64,000 nt of DNA from Cardinalis cardinalis. Taxonomy: Eukaryota > Chordata > Aves > Passeriformes > Cardinalidae. Under the pieces are notes generated by a model that worked only from the letters and a program-made list of their open reading frames with translations, made no database searches and was not told the origin of the DNA. A program made the translations under genes and the position numbers. Position 1 is the stretch's first letter, and each line of letters opens with the position of its first letter. Below, one piece after another: positions 24,101 through 36,967 of this stretch. The stretch spans positions 1,311,291 to 1,375,290 of the forward strand of contig JACDOX010000051.1 of the NCBI GenBank assembly GCA_014549065.1, in the 5' to 3' direction.

Positions 24101-27100
24101 GGGACTGAGCCCAGCCAGGATTAAAGGACTCAGAGGCTGTAAAAAGGTGATGCCAAAGAACTGAGCAGCACCTGTACTTAGAGCACACAAAGTGTCTCCT
24201 CACCTGGTGTAAATAGATGAGGTCATTGTCAGAAAGGGAGAAGCCTCAGAGGTCTGAGCAGTTCCTTTGTTCCAAGTTTCCCCCCCTGTGCTTGCAGAGA
24301 TCACAGCACCTCGAATAAAGGNCACCCCCCTCCACACCCTGCACCAGGGGGTGACAATTAGAGCACNCCCAGGAGCTTCTAATCATTGCAAAATAATTGG
24401 TGTAAATTTTTACAGAAGCCTTTTGTGGGATTTTTGTTTAGTTGGGNTTTTTTTTTCCACTCCTTCTTGATCTGTGCAGCTGAGTCACNGAGCTGGAAGG
24501 GGCTGAGGGAGCTCTCATCACTGAGGGCTCCCACTGAGCACCCAGAGCTGCTTTTGTGTCACTGAAACCACCACACAGAAACCACTGTTCTGTCACTGGG
24601 GCTGCATGGCTGTCCCTGGGACTGGAAACGAGCAAATTGCAGCAGCAAGTGGGAGAGAAAACGAACACAGAGGCCCTTTGTGTTCTACAGGCGGCCTTTT
24701 TAAATTTACAAAATGTCTTAGAGCTTTCTCTAAAAGCAGCCAGTTAGTCTTTGCTGGCCTTTTATTGGCTTGGCTTTGATCATTTCAATCAAATTTTATA
24801 GCTGCCAACACTGAAGAACTGTTGCCATCCACGCCATGCTTCTTTCAAGTCCCAAAAATGATCCCAAAGAAATAATTCACTGCAGGGCTGCGTCTTCAGA
24901 GAAGACAAGGGGCCAAATATTAACACAATTGCATCCGTTTGGACCTCATGTACTTTCCCCAGCCACAGAGGAAGAAGAATTTACATAATTGGGTGGCCTT
25001 CTCTGCTCTCTTCTCCCTGGCCCACCCCACGGAAGAGCAGCACCCAGATTTCATTCCTTCACCCCCGACGTGGCTCCTGCAGATGGACTTGGTGCCTGAA
25101 TGGCAGGAAAATCACCTGAGATGTCCTGACTGCCTGTGCACTGAGAGGATTCCAGTCTGCAGAGCTCTCCTGGTGACAGATTTGCAGATGATCCTTTGAT
25201 TTTACAGGGAGAGAGATGTGTCACTGATGCCATTGATGTCATGGAATTTATTTCAGCAGGTGATTCAGGGCTGCTGTGCAGCAGGACAGGACCTTTCTGC
25301 CTTTCTAACAGAACATTTAATCCATCTTTTGCCCGTGCTGATGGTGAAAACTGAGGCCTAAAATCCTCTGTGGCTTTGTAGGCAGGTGGGACAAGCATTC
25401 ATGACTGGACTCCGTTAATTCCAGGCATCCAAATTGCTGCACATCAGGAAGGAGCTCTTTACAAATCCCAGGGATGATTTCAGGCTCCTCAGCATGAGTT
25501 CCATGAGGTTTTAAAGAGCTCTGGATCCCCCCTGGAACAGCAGCACTGACACCCCTGGAAGTTGTTGTTTCACCACAGCACCACCTCAGTCAGCTCGAAC
25601 TGTGGAAAAGGAGAATTTCTGCTCAGCTCTGATTGTGGAAAGGGAGAATTTCTGCTCGGGGAAGCAGAACTTGTACAACAAATTGCACCAGCGGCCCTGG
25701 TTTTCTCAGAGAACATGCCTGATTGAACAGCACAGCAATGAATCTCTGATTCCTCCCCGGGCCTGGCCACCCACCCCCTCAGCTGGATCAATCCATTCCC
25801 TCCTGGCAGCCACAGGGGGAATAAAGTGGGAAAATATGGTGAGAAGGGGCTTCAGTGAGGAAGATTTGAGGGATTTTTCTCCCCAAATGCCCTGCACCAT
25901 TCCCTTCTCTTCCCTCCACCTGCACATGGGCAGCGCAGGCCATTGCTGGTAAAGGCCAGCCAGAAATCTGAATATCATTAGAAGGCCTGGGTTGTTTATG
26001 AAAGGTTTTAACCACAGACTTGGCCTTGCTCATGGCTTCCCTCATCCCATGTTAAAAAGTATCCTATGGAGGCAAAGAATTAAAAGCTCATATGTCCTGT
26101 GTTTTGTCCTGGTTTGATTTATGGTGCGCTTCGGTTCCATTCTCTGTGTGCAACCTGTTAAATCACCCTGAGGAGGTGTAAGGATAATACCTGATGGTGA
26201 AGCATTTGTTTAAAAAACTGCTGAGGGCAGCCCTGCTGGGATTAGAGATTGGCAGGTGGGGAGATGATAGTTTGATCTTCATTATCTCCTTCTAATTAAA
26301 TAAAACCAAAGGCACTGTGGGCAGAAAGCAGGCACCTTTTAAATGTTACACTGCAATAAACACAGATAGTTCAATAAAATCTCTCTGATGCTTTCCATTT
26401 GCAGTAGGGCTGGGGCTAATATCCCACAAACCACTCTTGGCAGCTCTGAGGCACGTTGAACACACAATTTTTTTATTTTAAACATTATTTTTCTTGAATT
26501 TGTTGCCCTCTCCCAGTTTTCCTGCCTCAATGCACCAAAGATGGGTCATGCTGTGGGACAGGCAATGTTCAATAATCTGAGCAAGGGAGAGCAGAGAGGC
26601 AGCAACCCTGATCACACAAAATAGATGTAAATTAGGCTAAAAGAACTGCTTTGTTTAATATATTGGCCTTTGATGAATGCAGTCGAGGCACGGAGTGAGT
26701 CATAAATGTAATGAAAAAGGAGCGAGCGTGTTTGGGTTTGAAGTGTGGCAAACTCCAGGCCACATTCTGATAATCCAGCATGGAAGGTGAAGGGGAGAGC
26801 CAGAACCAGACTCCTGAAAGCTGAACACCTCCAGATGCTGACCTGTTCCACTGACCCAGGGCTTTACAAGGGCTGCAGCACAAACCCCAGACCCTGAGCT
26901 TCGCCCCTGTGTGAGGAACCCAAAGCTCCTCCCAGACTTTACAGTTCTCCTCCTTTAGCAGAGAAAAGCTATAAATAACCCCATTTACATTGCTGGGGCT
27001 TTGATTTCCTTTTCCTCCTTTCTCCTGCAGCTCCTCAAGAGAGGCCCTGGATAATTTGGTGATCACTGAGCNCTTGTCTTGCTGTGCAGGCCTGGGCAGT

Positions 27101-27879
27101 TGGGAAGGCAGAGCTTTCGTGGTGCAATGTGGGATTTCCCTGGGGAAAGAGGAAGCTCTGTCTCCCCTTTGATGGGATATTGTAGGTTTTGTTTGCACTT
27201 CTTACGGGAGGATTGGGAGCTGATTCTTATTTCTCTCAGATTTGATTTCTCTGGTGCTGCCCATGATACTTTTATCACGAAATGTGATCTAACTTTCATA
27301 ACAGACCTGCTGATTGGATCTGACAGTTGCACAAAGGAGGCTGAATGTCTCCCAGGGATGAGAAAGAAGGACAAGAATTTTTAAAATTAAAAAAATATAT
27401 ATGGCAAAAGGCAGTTTGAAACAATCATTTCTATGTATCCAGGGAGCTCGGGGATTATTTTTAAGCCACCTAATGAATTTTGATTGGTGCTAAGAGTGTC
27501 TCAGTGTGTGGGGTGGACACTTTGTGCCATTTTACATGAACACAAATTGTGTGAGAAATTCCCCCTGGCTGTGGGGTCCCTCAGTGCCACCAGGCTGGGA
27601 CAGCCAGACTGCCACAGGCAGAGCAGGGACAGCACCTGAGAGCCAAGACCAGCCAGGGGGAGAATCCTTTGGGTGCTCCTGCTGTTACACCGAGCTCCTT
27701 GGTGCCATGCAGGGGATCCCCCAGGCCTTCCTCATCCCTCCCTGGTGCCACAGGGAGCTGTCCTTGCCCCCAGCAGGAGGGGGCTGTGATCCCAGCCCCA
27801 CAAAAGGATCTCCTGGGTGGACTGCTGGCCCGAAGCAGTGCGGTGAATCCCGCGTTAACTGAAAAAACATTAAAATGAT
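21146..27879. other. Intergenic DNA, no gene recognised
   Basis: Nearly 7 kb without a supportable gene. All open frames are under 190 residues, overlap on opposite strands, and show no family signature. A weak CR1-like phrase is noted separately at 24483. The 27500-27860 part is GC-richer, but I see no exon structure there. Confidence 0.6.
24483..24520 (-). mobile_element. Possible CR1 3' end relic
   Basis: TCACNGAGCTGGAAGGGGC resembles the inner part of a reversed CR1 3' end, which usually reads TCACAGA...GGAAGGGACC. Only about 40 bases are similar and no terminal octamer array follows, so it may be chance. Confidence 0.3.
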
Positions 27880-28160
27880 AACTTCATCTCGAGTTACTTT
27901 CCTATTCATCTATAGAATTTCTCAATTATGTATGACTAATTTTGCACAAAGTCATTATTTGGAGCAATTTGTCTAAGTATGAGAGGCAACACCTTCAACC
28001 TTCCTGGATGGTGGGTGGGGAAAATGTCATAATCAGTTCTGCTTTGGCATGAGTTATTAAGCGGTCACAGGAGTTCAAAGGAGAGAAATAATGAACAGGT
28101 AAGTCATTACATGCAAAAATTCTTCTTCTATATTATCAAAATACAAATTAATTACAGATA
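27880..28160. promoter_or_regulatory. Candidate conserved noncoding element
   Basis: An AT-rich, repeat-free block containing CTCGAGTTAC, GACTAATTTTGC, GAGTTATTAAGCGGTC and AATTAATTACAG. The density of homeodomain-type cores and the absence of simple repeats resemble developmental enhancers. The call is inferred and no alignment was available. Confidence 0.3.
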
Positions 28161-28269
28161 AGATCAGATGAATTTTCTTTAATGTTAGTTTTTTCCCAGA
28201 GATGGTAATGAAAGCATAGAGTATGTGGGAGGAGAGGAGTGGAGATGCATGGAAGGGATGTTTTATTAA

Positions 28270-28440
28270 TGTTGGCTTGATTTCACTGGGAAGACGTTGC
28301 CTGTGAAAGCAGTAAAGGAATCAGGAAAGGCTCTGGGACATGCAAATAAAATCATTTTTATTGCACTTAGTGTGCTAACTCATGCATGATCTCATTCAGC
28401 CTCTCAAAGCAATCATAAAACTATCTCCATGCAACAATTA
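28270..28440. promoter_or_regulatory. Candidate element with perfect octamer
   Basis: A perfect POU octamer ATGCAAAT lies at 28340-28347, immediately followed by AAAATCATTTTTATTGC, with CATGCATGATC about 40 bases further on. The block is AT-rich and repeat-free. A single octamer is weak evidence; the surrounding texture is the main reason for listing it. Confidence 0.25.
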
Positions 28441-28659
28441 CTCCATCAGCCCATGCAATCAGCAGGTAGGGCAGCTGGCAGCCCTTGCCACAGGAGCCTC
28501 CTGAATTCATTCCCTGTGCTCCTGATGCCCTGACAAGGCTTCCAGCCTTCATTTTGGAGGGCACAACCATCCCTAAGGTGACCATGGGACTCCCCAGAGC
28601 CAAAAAACAAAAGGTCTCCCCTCTCCTCCCCCTTTTCCATGCAACACTAATATTCACAT

Positions 28660-28940
28660 GACAACAAACATTTTCAAAATAATAGTCCTATATACTTAAG
28701 GCTAATCAGAGCGGGCGCCATCCAACTTGCAAAGGTAGCAATTTTCCTTCATTAAAGGCAAATCAGGAGAGAGAACTTCAGGATTCCTTAGGGCTAATTA
28801 CAAGGTGTTAATAATAACAATATAATGGCAGCAATTTTCTAGCTTTGCCCAAACCTATAATCTGCCCTGAGTGCCTTATAGGATTGTCTCTGAGTTTATA
28901 TAAAGCCAAGTGTTAGGCCAGAAATGCTTGAAGTAATTGA
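28660..28940. promoter_or_regulatory. Candidate conserved noncoding element
   Basis: A repeat-poor AT-rich block with GGCTAATCAG, TTCATTAAAGG, GGGCTAATTACAAGG and GTTAATAATAAC. One CpG-bearing phrase (AGCGGGCGCC) sits in the middle. Enhancer-like by texture only. Confidence 0.3.
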
Positions 28941-31246
28941 ATTTTTACATCATGTCTCTTTGCAGCCTGTTTGCAGCCATGCTGTAATTGCTGCTGGAGA
29001 AGCCTTCTCGTTGGGGGAGAGGACAAGTAGCAGCACGACAGCTCAGAGCAAACCCTCTCCCATCTTCCCAGGGCACATTTTGTACACCAGAACAGAGATC
29101 CCAGCTCAGAGATCCCCAGCTCCAGCCCAGAGGGGTCCCAGCCCCACTGCTCCAGCAGAAGGGAGGGAGGGAACTGATTACAGAGGAGCTGGAGACAAAC
29201 AACAAACAGACAAACGTACAAATTATTTTCACATCCACCTCCTAATTGCTTGCTAAAAACCCTCTAGGACTGCAGGATCAAATGGGACACGTTGCTGGAA
29301 CAGGGATGAGTCACTTGTCAAAAATTTCCAGCCTCAACAGCAAATCAGCAGCGCTGGCACAGCCAGGCGTCCTCGAAATCCAACCTGGAGCTGTCAGGGT
29401 GGATCCAGCAGGGACAGAGCTCACCTGGGTGGGGAGGGGTTCAGGATCTGCTCATAGTCCTGAAATCCCAAGGTGAGAAGGAGACACAGCTCAGCACAAG
29501 CAGAAATCTGGGCTGAAAATAATTGCCTTGCTGNATTTCAGATGGTCCCACCACAGGTCTGCCCGCGGTTCTCAGCCTCGTGGTGATCACTTACCTTGAC
29601 AATGTAACAACACAGTACACTGTAATTTGCAGAAAATTGGCTGTAGTCATAAACTGGAGACATCAGAGGCTCTGTTCAAAAGGGGAAAAAATAATAGCAA
29701 TATATTGGTCTTATTTTTTTTTTACCAGAGAAAAAGTGTTTACCTACAGCCTGTCAAATTTTAGCCTGCAGCAAAATGATTTATGGACAAATTTGAAGCT
29801 TCTTCACAGTTGACAAGTTAATTCTCACTGGGAGAAAAAAAAAAGAGAGAAAAAAAAGAGGAATTATGACAACACTGAAGAATGTTAACATGGTACCTAC
29901 TCTAATTGAATAAAAGACACCTTACAGAGCTGCAGTGCAAGCCCTTATTCATTTCAAAGCTACTTACAGGCTGAGAAACTTCAAAAAATTTGGTATTACA
30001 AATAGTGGAGTCAAATTTCTGCGAGCTGAGAAGCTTATCCACTTCAGACCTTCCAAAGTTAACTGTGGAATCTCAGACAAACAGTTTTGTCTAGAAAATT
30101 TCTGGGACTTCTCAGATGGCAAATAGTGCTGGGTTTTCAGGTNAAAACTGAAAGAAATGAGAAAAGGAGCAAATTGAGCAGCCAGAGTCACCCAACATAT
30201 TGGGGGGTTTGCCCCATAAAAGTGGGGGGGGAGGGAGACATGAGGAAAAATAAGGGGGGTGAGTAGAAANTAAGTTAATTTTTCCTCTTCCCAGTCTCCC
30301 CTCTATTTGGAAAGGGGGAAAACAGTCGTAAGGAATGAAGTGCAGGGCTGGAGTCGAGTCAGATGAGTTCAAGTGGTGGCTCTTTGTGTATCTTAGAAGA
30401 TAACCCTGAGAGAAACNAGCAGCTCCTCTTTCCTGTGCTGTGTCTGCCTCCCCTTTTCAAAAGTACTTATTCAAAAGTACTGCAGACTTTGATGTCTGGA
30501 GATGAAAAGCAGTTTTGAGGTAAGAAATCACAGTTTAGTCCTAATCTGGAAGAATCAGTGGCTACTAATGATAAGTAATTTAATTTCATGCGAGCAATTT
30601 TTGTCTCTTTATGGATTTGTTTTACGAGGCACTTATAAGGTCAAACGGTGCTAAGTGAATAAATGGAGAGCATTTCTTGTGGATAAAGTGAGTCAAAATT
30701 ACCTTTTCCCCTCCTTACCACCACGACCTTCTCCCAGTTTACAATTATTTTGTGCATTTTCCCCACTTTAGTCAGATGCAAACCCAGTACTAAGAAAATT
30801 GCACACTTCACACTGGTTCACTAAAGTAAATTTATTCTGATTTACCTCCTACACTTGTCAAAAGCTGTGCCAAGGTGGATACACAAACCATTTGCTTGGA
30901 TTGGTTCACGTTAATCATATTAATGTATTTGCTTTATTGGCTTTGGGGGGGTTCCAAGTGGAAATGATTGANGTGGGGTCCAAAACCAGCTTTGTTTCAG
31001 TGCCAGTTCTGGTGCTAATGTGAGTCCCACTGGGCCTCTCCTGTCCCTGTCAATGGGCCTGAACTTCCACATCAGGAGCTTCAAGTGGCAGCTCATCATC
31101 AGTTTATTTCTGAAAAACGTTGTGCTTAATAATTCAATTATTGAAATGTGAAAGGAAAGCAAAACGTGGCCTTGAGTCTGCAAAAAAAGTGGTGCTCATC
31201 AGTCAGGGGAGCTTGGGGGATCCATGCAGGATGAAAAGCAAGTTAT
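28941..31246. other. Intergenic DNA, no gene recognised
   Basis: No gene found. 30520-30680 is another AT-rich repeat-poor patch with TAATGATAAGTAATTTAATT, which could belong to an enhancer. GC-richer 28980-29170 has overlapping chance frames on both strands. Confidence 0.6.
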
Positions 31247-31438
31247 CCACAGAAATAGATAGGATATATATAGGAAATAGATAGGAAATATATGGGAAAT
31301 ATATAGGAGATAGATAGGAAATATATGGGAAATATATAGGAGATAGGTAGGAAATATATGGGAAATATACAGGAAATAGGAAATATAGAAAATATACAGG
31401 AAATGTATGGGAAATGTATAAGAAATATATAGGAAATG
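31247..31438. repeat. AT-rich minisatellite of GGAAATATAT units
   Basis: About 190 bases made of variants of a 10-11 base unit, GGAAATATATA or GGAAATAGATA, in imperfect higher-order order. The - strand frame with repeated Tyr-Ile-Ser-Tyr-Phe-Pro residues is an artefact of the repeat. Confidence 0.92.
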
Positions 31439-33774
31439 CTCTACAGTGAAGCAGCAAATTCAGCTGGTGCCAGGGGAAGAGGAGATGGCAGGAAAGGCTG
31501 AAGAAGTCCATCCCACAAACATCAGCTTTATCAAATCTGCAAAGGGAAATGTTGGCCCTTCAAGGGCTGAACTCCAGCTCTGTCCAAGTGCCAAANCTAA
31601 ATGGACAAAGGATATGCAAAAGAAACAAAGCAGAAATTACAGTGACAAATATATCCTTTATTCTGGTGCTCCAGCCATTTCCAGCCATTTGAAAAGCCAC
31701 GTTTGGACTCTCTGAGCTTTCCCAGTTTGTTTCTGGAGCAGCAGGACCCAGCAGGCCAGGCTTACACAGGCTGTTCTTTGGGATGGAGCAAAACTCCTGA
31801 AAACCCCTCGGCTTAGGGATGCAAGTCAGGACTTGCAGCAAACNCAGCTTTAATCAGAGTGAAGCACTGGAGGTGCAATTCAGAGGCAGGGTTAGAGCAC
31901 AGATCTCTTGCTGGAGCTCTGCTGAGGGTGGGAAAAACAAACAAGGCATCCAGGCATCCCTTTGCACACAGCAGACACGTTCAGTGATGTTGCTACCAAG
32001 CTGTTCTGTAATTTTTGGGGTTTTTTGCTGTTTGATCTCCAAGTGCTTTGCAGAGAATTTTCCCCCATGCAGGGATGTTACCCAGCCTGGATTTCCCCTA
32101 CACCAGCAGCAGCATCCAGAACTACTGCTCTGGGCCCAGACTAGCATTGAGCTGCTTGTTCTTCTTTTCCTCATAAAACCTTTTTATTTAAAATATCCTT
32201 ATATTGAGTACAAAGGTTGAGAGATGGCACCAATTGTGTGCTATAAAAAGTGCTCATATCCTGGGAAACAAATAAAAACAAACCACACATGGATGATTTT
32301 TAAAGAAAAGGGTTTCAGCCACCTCTGTATCCAAGGCTCTGTCTTCATGCTCTGGTTCCTGAGACCTTACAGTGGAAATTATTTCAGAGAAAAGCTTTAA
32401 AACTGTGCAAGGTAACGGAACATCCACATGTGCTAAATGATGGCAGTTTTAAAAAGGTGAATTCAGTGTCCTTGCCCTGCCAGTCCCTTCCTTTGTGTCT
32501 CCCTGCTTTCTGCACACCCATTTCCTATTCTTTTCTCATGGAGGTGACTGAGATTAAAGCTTTACTGGGGATGATTATTCAGGAAAGTCCCACTTTCTAA
32601 ATCTGCTTCTAATTAAAAAGGGGTGGGAGGGGAGGAAGGGGAAAAAAACCCCTCCTTACTGTACACACAGGCAGCCTAATCCATCCTGCTGACTTTCCTA
32701 GGCATGAGCTCCTAGCACAGAATTAATAAACTATTTTCTGAGATTTATGTTTCGTAACCCTCCTCACCCCAGAGGTTTTTTCGGATGTGAGCCGTGGATG
32801 TCACTTCAAGGAAAGATGGGCATCTGACTTCAGCCTGGACATCAGTTTATTTATGAGGGAGGGGGGCAGGAGTTCAAGCCTTGTGTTCATAACAGGGCTA
32901 AGCAAACAGCTCCAGCCCAGCCTAAGCCATTCCAAACACACGGAGGAGCTGGAAACCCAACTCCCCTCCATGGCTGGGGTTCACGTTTAGGTTGGGATTT
33001 CACTCCATTCCCAAATGTCACTTTATCCCTGCTTTTCAGGAGCTTATTTTCAAGGATTTATGAAATGTGAGATGACAAACCTGGTGCAATAATGTTGTGG
33101 GGATTTTGCCCTTAGCTCACCCTAGGAAATGCTCTGCACGAATGGTGCAGAGGTGCCTTCCCAGAACAGGCTTATTTCCCCCAGGAAAAGGAAAATTTGA
33201 GCTGTGTGTCATTAAGATGAAAAATTCAAAGGGGGTGGGAGGGGACTGAGAAAGGCATTAATCAGAATTGGTTAAAAAAGAAAATAAAATGCAAGATTAC
33301 CCTTGTCTGGGGGAAAAAAAAAAAAGATGCAAAAATGAGCTCAGAGGAAGACAGAGAAGCCCTACCAGGATTTGCCTATAGGCTGCAACCAGACTTGTGC
33401 TGCCTCCACACAATTTGCCTTTGCCACAGACAAAAAAGCCCCCATTGCTTCCTTTTTGTCTCTATTCTCATTATTACTGCTTTTTACTAATAATGCAGAG
33501 CACCTGAGATGTGTGTCCGTATTCTCCCAGCCCCAGGAAAGAGAGGATACTCATGGATTTCTGTGGGAACTTCAGATCAGGGGTAAGTCAAAGGCTTCAC
33601 TCATCCCTATGTAATTTATTTTTAGCTGGTGTGATTTGCTGAAGCCTTTAGACAAGAGATATCACATGAGAGTGAAGCAGTTTCTCCCTCAAAATTCTGA
33701 GCTGGCCTCCCACAGCATTACCTGTGCCTTTTTTAATTTCTGCTTCCTGTGTTACCAAAGCAGAGATCTCCCTA
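31439..33774. other. Intergenic DNA, no gene recognised
   Basis: Noncoding sequence without recognised repeats. Short open frames only, none with a domain signature. Confidence 0.65.
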
Positions 33775-33912
33775 AAATCATTCCAGGCCAGGNTGGACAG
33801 GGCTTGGAGCAGTCTGGGGTAGTGGAAGCTTCATGGTTCCATGGCAGGGGAGGAACTGGATGAGCTTTAAAATCCCTCCCAACCCAAACCATTCCATGGT
33901 TCCATGATTCCT
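33775..33912 (+). mobile_element. CR1 LINE 3' end, forward
   Basis: This stretch reads like the last 140 bases of an avian CR1: a GGCCAGG-TGGACAGGGCTTGGAGCAG phrase, then GTGGAAG, CATGGCAGGGGAGG, AACTGGATGAGCTTTAAAATC, CCTCCCAACCCAAACCATTCC, and finally ATTCCATGGTTCCATGATTCC as degenerate terminal octamers. It is heavily 5'-truncated and lacks any reverse transcriptase sequence. Substitutions relative to the usual CR1 end suggest an old copy. Confidence 0.93.
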
Positions 33913-35345
33913 TACAGGCAGCAGCAGTTGGAGACACAGCAGAGCTTCCAGGAATGCCAATATCTCAAACCTGGGCCAACAAAATTTCTTTTAAATCCAT
34001 CGTAGTCACNTATCCAATGTCTCTTTTCAAACTGTTTTTCCATCATTCATCTTTGAGCCCCAGGTGTTCAGCAGCCCCTGGGATGCCCCTGCCCTGTGCC
34101 ACCTGAAATTCCTGCAGGGAAAGAGGGAATCCCTGCAGCCAGGAGGAAAAACTTTTATTCCTGGAATTCCTTATGGAGCTGCATGCTCAGAACACTGGAT
34201 GGGCAACAATTAAAACTNAAAATCTACTATGAATTATCAACAGACTCAACACATGGGAGCACAGGGTGCAAACATCAGGCCTGTGGGTTTTGTGCCCACG
34301 TGGCAGGAACTAAAAAGAAGAAAAAGAAGGCAAGGGGGGGAAAGAAGAAAAAAAGGAGGAAAACAAAAGGAGAAGGGGAAAAAAGATCAAATAATTCATC
34401 AGTAAGAGTTACAGCAGCATCTTGGTTTCACACACAGTTTATCCATCTGATGCTTTGCAGCCGTTCTCTCCTAACACAGCTACAGGAAAATCAAAAATAA
34501 AAATATCTGGCCAAAATCTCTTTGCTCCTACTCGAATGTCAAGGTAGTAGTAAGGTAGTAGTAATGCGGTACAAACTCTGAGGTCAGAGTGGGAAGGGCT
34601 CAGTGCAGAGGCAGCAGAGCTGGTGGNTGCACCCCGCAACATTGGACCCGTTCATACCAAAACAGCCATGGGGATGTTTTCATGCCACATGTGTTTGCAT
34701 AAATATCTGCCTGTATTTATAACCCACCTCTCCCAAAGACACAAAGCTATCTCTGCTGATTTACGCCACGGATCTGGAATCTCTGCAAGGTCAAAGAAAT
34801 GGAGCTGAGGTCTGTGGAGCTGCTCCAGATTTACGTGAGTCTAATAAAGATCAAAATCTGGCCCTGGGTATTACCCTTCCTATTCACCAGAGTATTTTTA
34901 TGTTTCTGTTATCTCCTGCCTTCCTACATTCCTGAAGAGTTTTCCTCCTAACATACTTGGCCTACAAGATTTGCTCTAATCACCTAATCTTGGCCCTTTT
35001 TTAAGAGGAGGGAGAGCTGATAGCTGGGTTCCATTACAAAAATGACAGCGTTTTATGACTGGTGCTATCTAAAAACCCCAATCTCCTTCTCAGCCACTGC
35101 TGAGCATCTCGTTATATTCATTAAATCCTGCAGAAGTTCCACTTCACTCAAATATTTCACTGAGAAACTAAAAAGGTAAATTATTCAGAGTTAGGGAGGA
35201 AGCCAGTTCTGTCTGGAACNGCACTTCCAGCATCCTTCTCTGTGTGTGAGAGATGAACTTGGCATTATCCTTCAAAACATGCATAAAACCCAAAAATCCT
35301 AATGGTCATTTCTTTATGCATTAAAAAAATACATCATAGTTAGGG
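33913..35345. other. Intergenic DNA with purine-rich tract
   Basis: A strand-asymmetric purine tract of A/G runs occupies about 34312-34386, and small TAG repeats lie at 34543-34563. No gene or interspersed repeat recognised in the remainder. Confidence 0.6.
34312..34386. repeat. Polypurine tract on + strand
   Basis: About 75 bases are almost entirely A and G, with runs such as GGGGGGG and AAAAAAA and only a few pyrimidines. Such tracts can adopt triplex DNA and often slip during replication. The Lys-rich open frame across it is not a gene. Confidence 0.85.
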
Positions 35346-35420
35346 GGTTTGGTTTGGTTTGGTTTGGTTTGGTTTGGTTTGGTTTGGTTTGGTTTGGTTT
35401 GGTTTGGTTTGGTTTGGTTT
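35346..35420. repeat. GGTTT pentanucleotide microsatellite
   Basis: Fifteen essentially perfect tandem units of TTTGG/GGTTT. The purity suggests a young or actively slipping array. Confidence 0.98.
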
Positions 35421-36344
35421 TTTGGGCTTTGAGGTGTTTTTTCTTTGTTTTTATTGCAGGTGATGCAGGGATCAGCTCATTGATTCTCCAAGTCCCCCCT
35501 TAACAAATGTGATTTGGGAACTTTCTGCAATTATTTTTCCACAAAATCTGAAAGATATCAAGCAAAACACATGGTCCCTAAAGGAGAAGAGGAACAAAAA
35601 TCAAAATTTTAGATGTTACCATTGGAAAATAGAATTCTCTTGGTATCCAAGGCATAGATGGGACATCCCCAAGGCCCTCAGGGGATTGGTTNCAGTGACA
35701 AGTTGAGATTCCAAGGGTTCCCAGAGCCTGGGCACTCATCCACTCACTCACCCATTGCACCACTTAATTCCATCTGCAGAAACATTTATAAATGCTCTAG
35801 ATGCTACTGGAAGCCTTTAGCACACCTGATTTTTATAGTTCTTGGAAAGGTTTTAGAGGCAAAAAAATGACAAATTAGCTTCCATACTTTGTTTAAGAAT
35901 ATTCTGTTCTGCCTCAGCACAGGATGATTTTTTTTATTATTCCACTTTTACATTCTGCCAATCTGTCCATATCTAAGTGTGAAAAGGCCCATTCCAGACA
36001 TAGCCCCTTTCAGCACCAATTTTAAGCCACAGTTTAACCTGAGATATTTTCTGCAGTGAGAATGTTTATGCTTCCAGACCCTGAGTGCCAGCTGGCTCTA
36101 GGTGGAAAAACTACCCAAGAAGAAGGAACATAAAAGTTGCAAAATCGTTTTTGAAGAGTCTTCCCCCCACCTGAATCCTGATNAAAGATGTTTTGTGAGT
36201 ACTGAATGAGCTTTTTAAACACCTGACCCCAGAGATTCNGCACAAATAAAGGAGGGGAAGGGGAAGCAGATTGATTTGGGTTGAAGCGCGGCCAGNGGGG
36301 AACAAAGCTCCTTCCAGGCTGATGTTCCCAGAGACACAATGGAA

Positions 36345-36425
36345 TAAACATGTTATCTCCCTTCGAGCTGTAATCTCTGATTAGAACGTTTAATCAATTA
36401 GCATTGCTGTTGTCAAAACTTGCTC
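36345..36425. promoter_or_regulatory. Candidate element with TAATCAATTA palindromic site
   Basis: TAATCAATTA at 36391-36400 is a perfect TAAT-n2-ATTA site, the spacing bound by paired-class homeodomain dimers. TGATTAGAACG lies just upstream and GTTGTC (SOX-like ACAAC on the other strand) just downstream. The cluster is compact and repeat-free. Function is inferred. Confidence 0.3.
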
Positions 36426-36967
36426 CCGACAAAGGATGAGAAAAGCTGCCCCAGGGGGATCCCGATCCCAAAACTCGCAGGAGGTGGGAGACTCGTCCCT
36501 GCAAGAAACCTCCTGTTCCTCCCGGCTGCTGTGTCCTGAGCTGGGCACACCGATCCTGCCTTTTCCAGCCCAGGAGCACCCACAGAATGTCAAACAACCC
36601 CAGAAGAGGAAAAGCTGAAAGGCAAGGATTGCGAGTGTCAGATTTCACTAACGGAGGTGTCTTTTTCTTCCCCCCGCCTCAAAAAGCAGAGCACTTCTGA
36701 TCTTCGGAGAGGGGGCTGCTGCTGTTTAAAAACAAAACCCAAANCACAACGTGTTTGGAGGCCAGCTGTGAAAAACTTGCTGGTGTTTTCCTTGCTCCAT
36801 AAGTCACCTGGGGTTTAGTCGCTCAGAGCTGGTCATTATTGGAATTCCAACAAAAATGACAAGAATTCTTTTCCTTTTTTTTCTCCCCGGTGAGGTTTAT
36901 TATCTCTCTCGTTAGCACAACCTTTGTGTTATGGAGTTCTCCGAGGTCTTGGACAAGAACAGGATCT

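Noticed and set aside
31203..31511. 102-residue - strand frame rich in Tyr, Ile, Ser and Pro
   Set aside because: Translation of the GGAAATATAT minisatellite.
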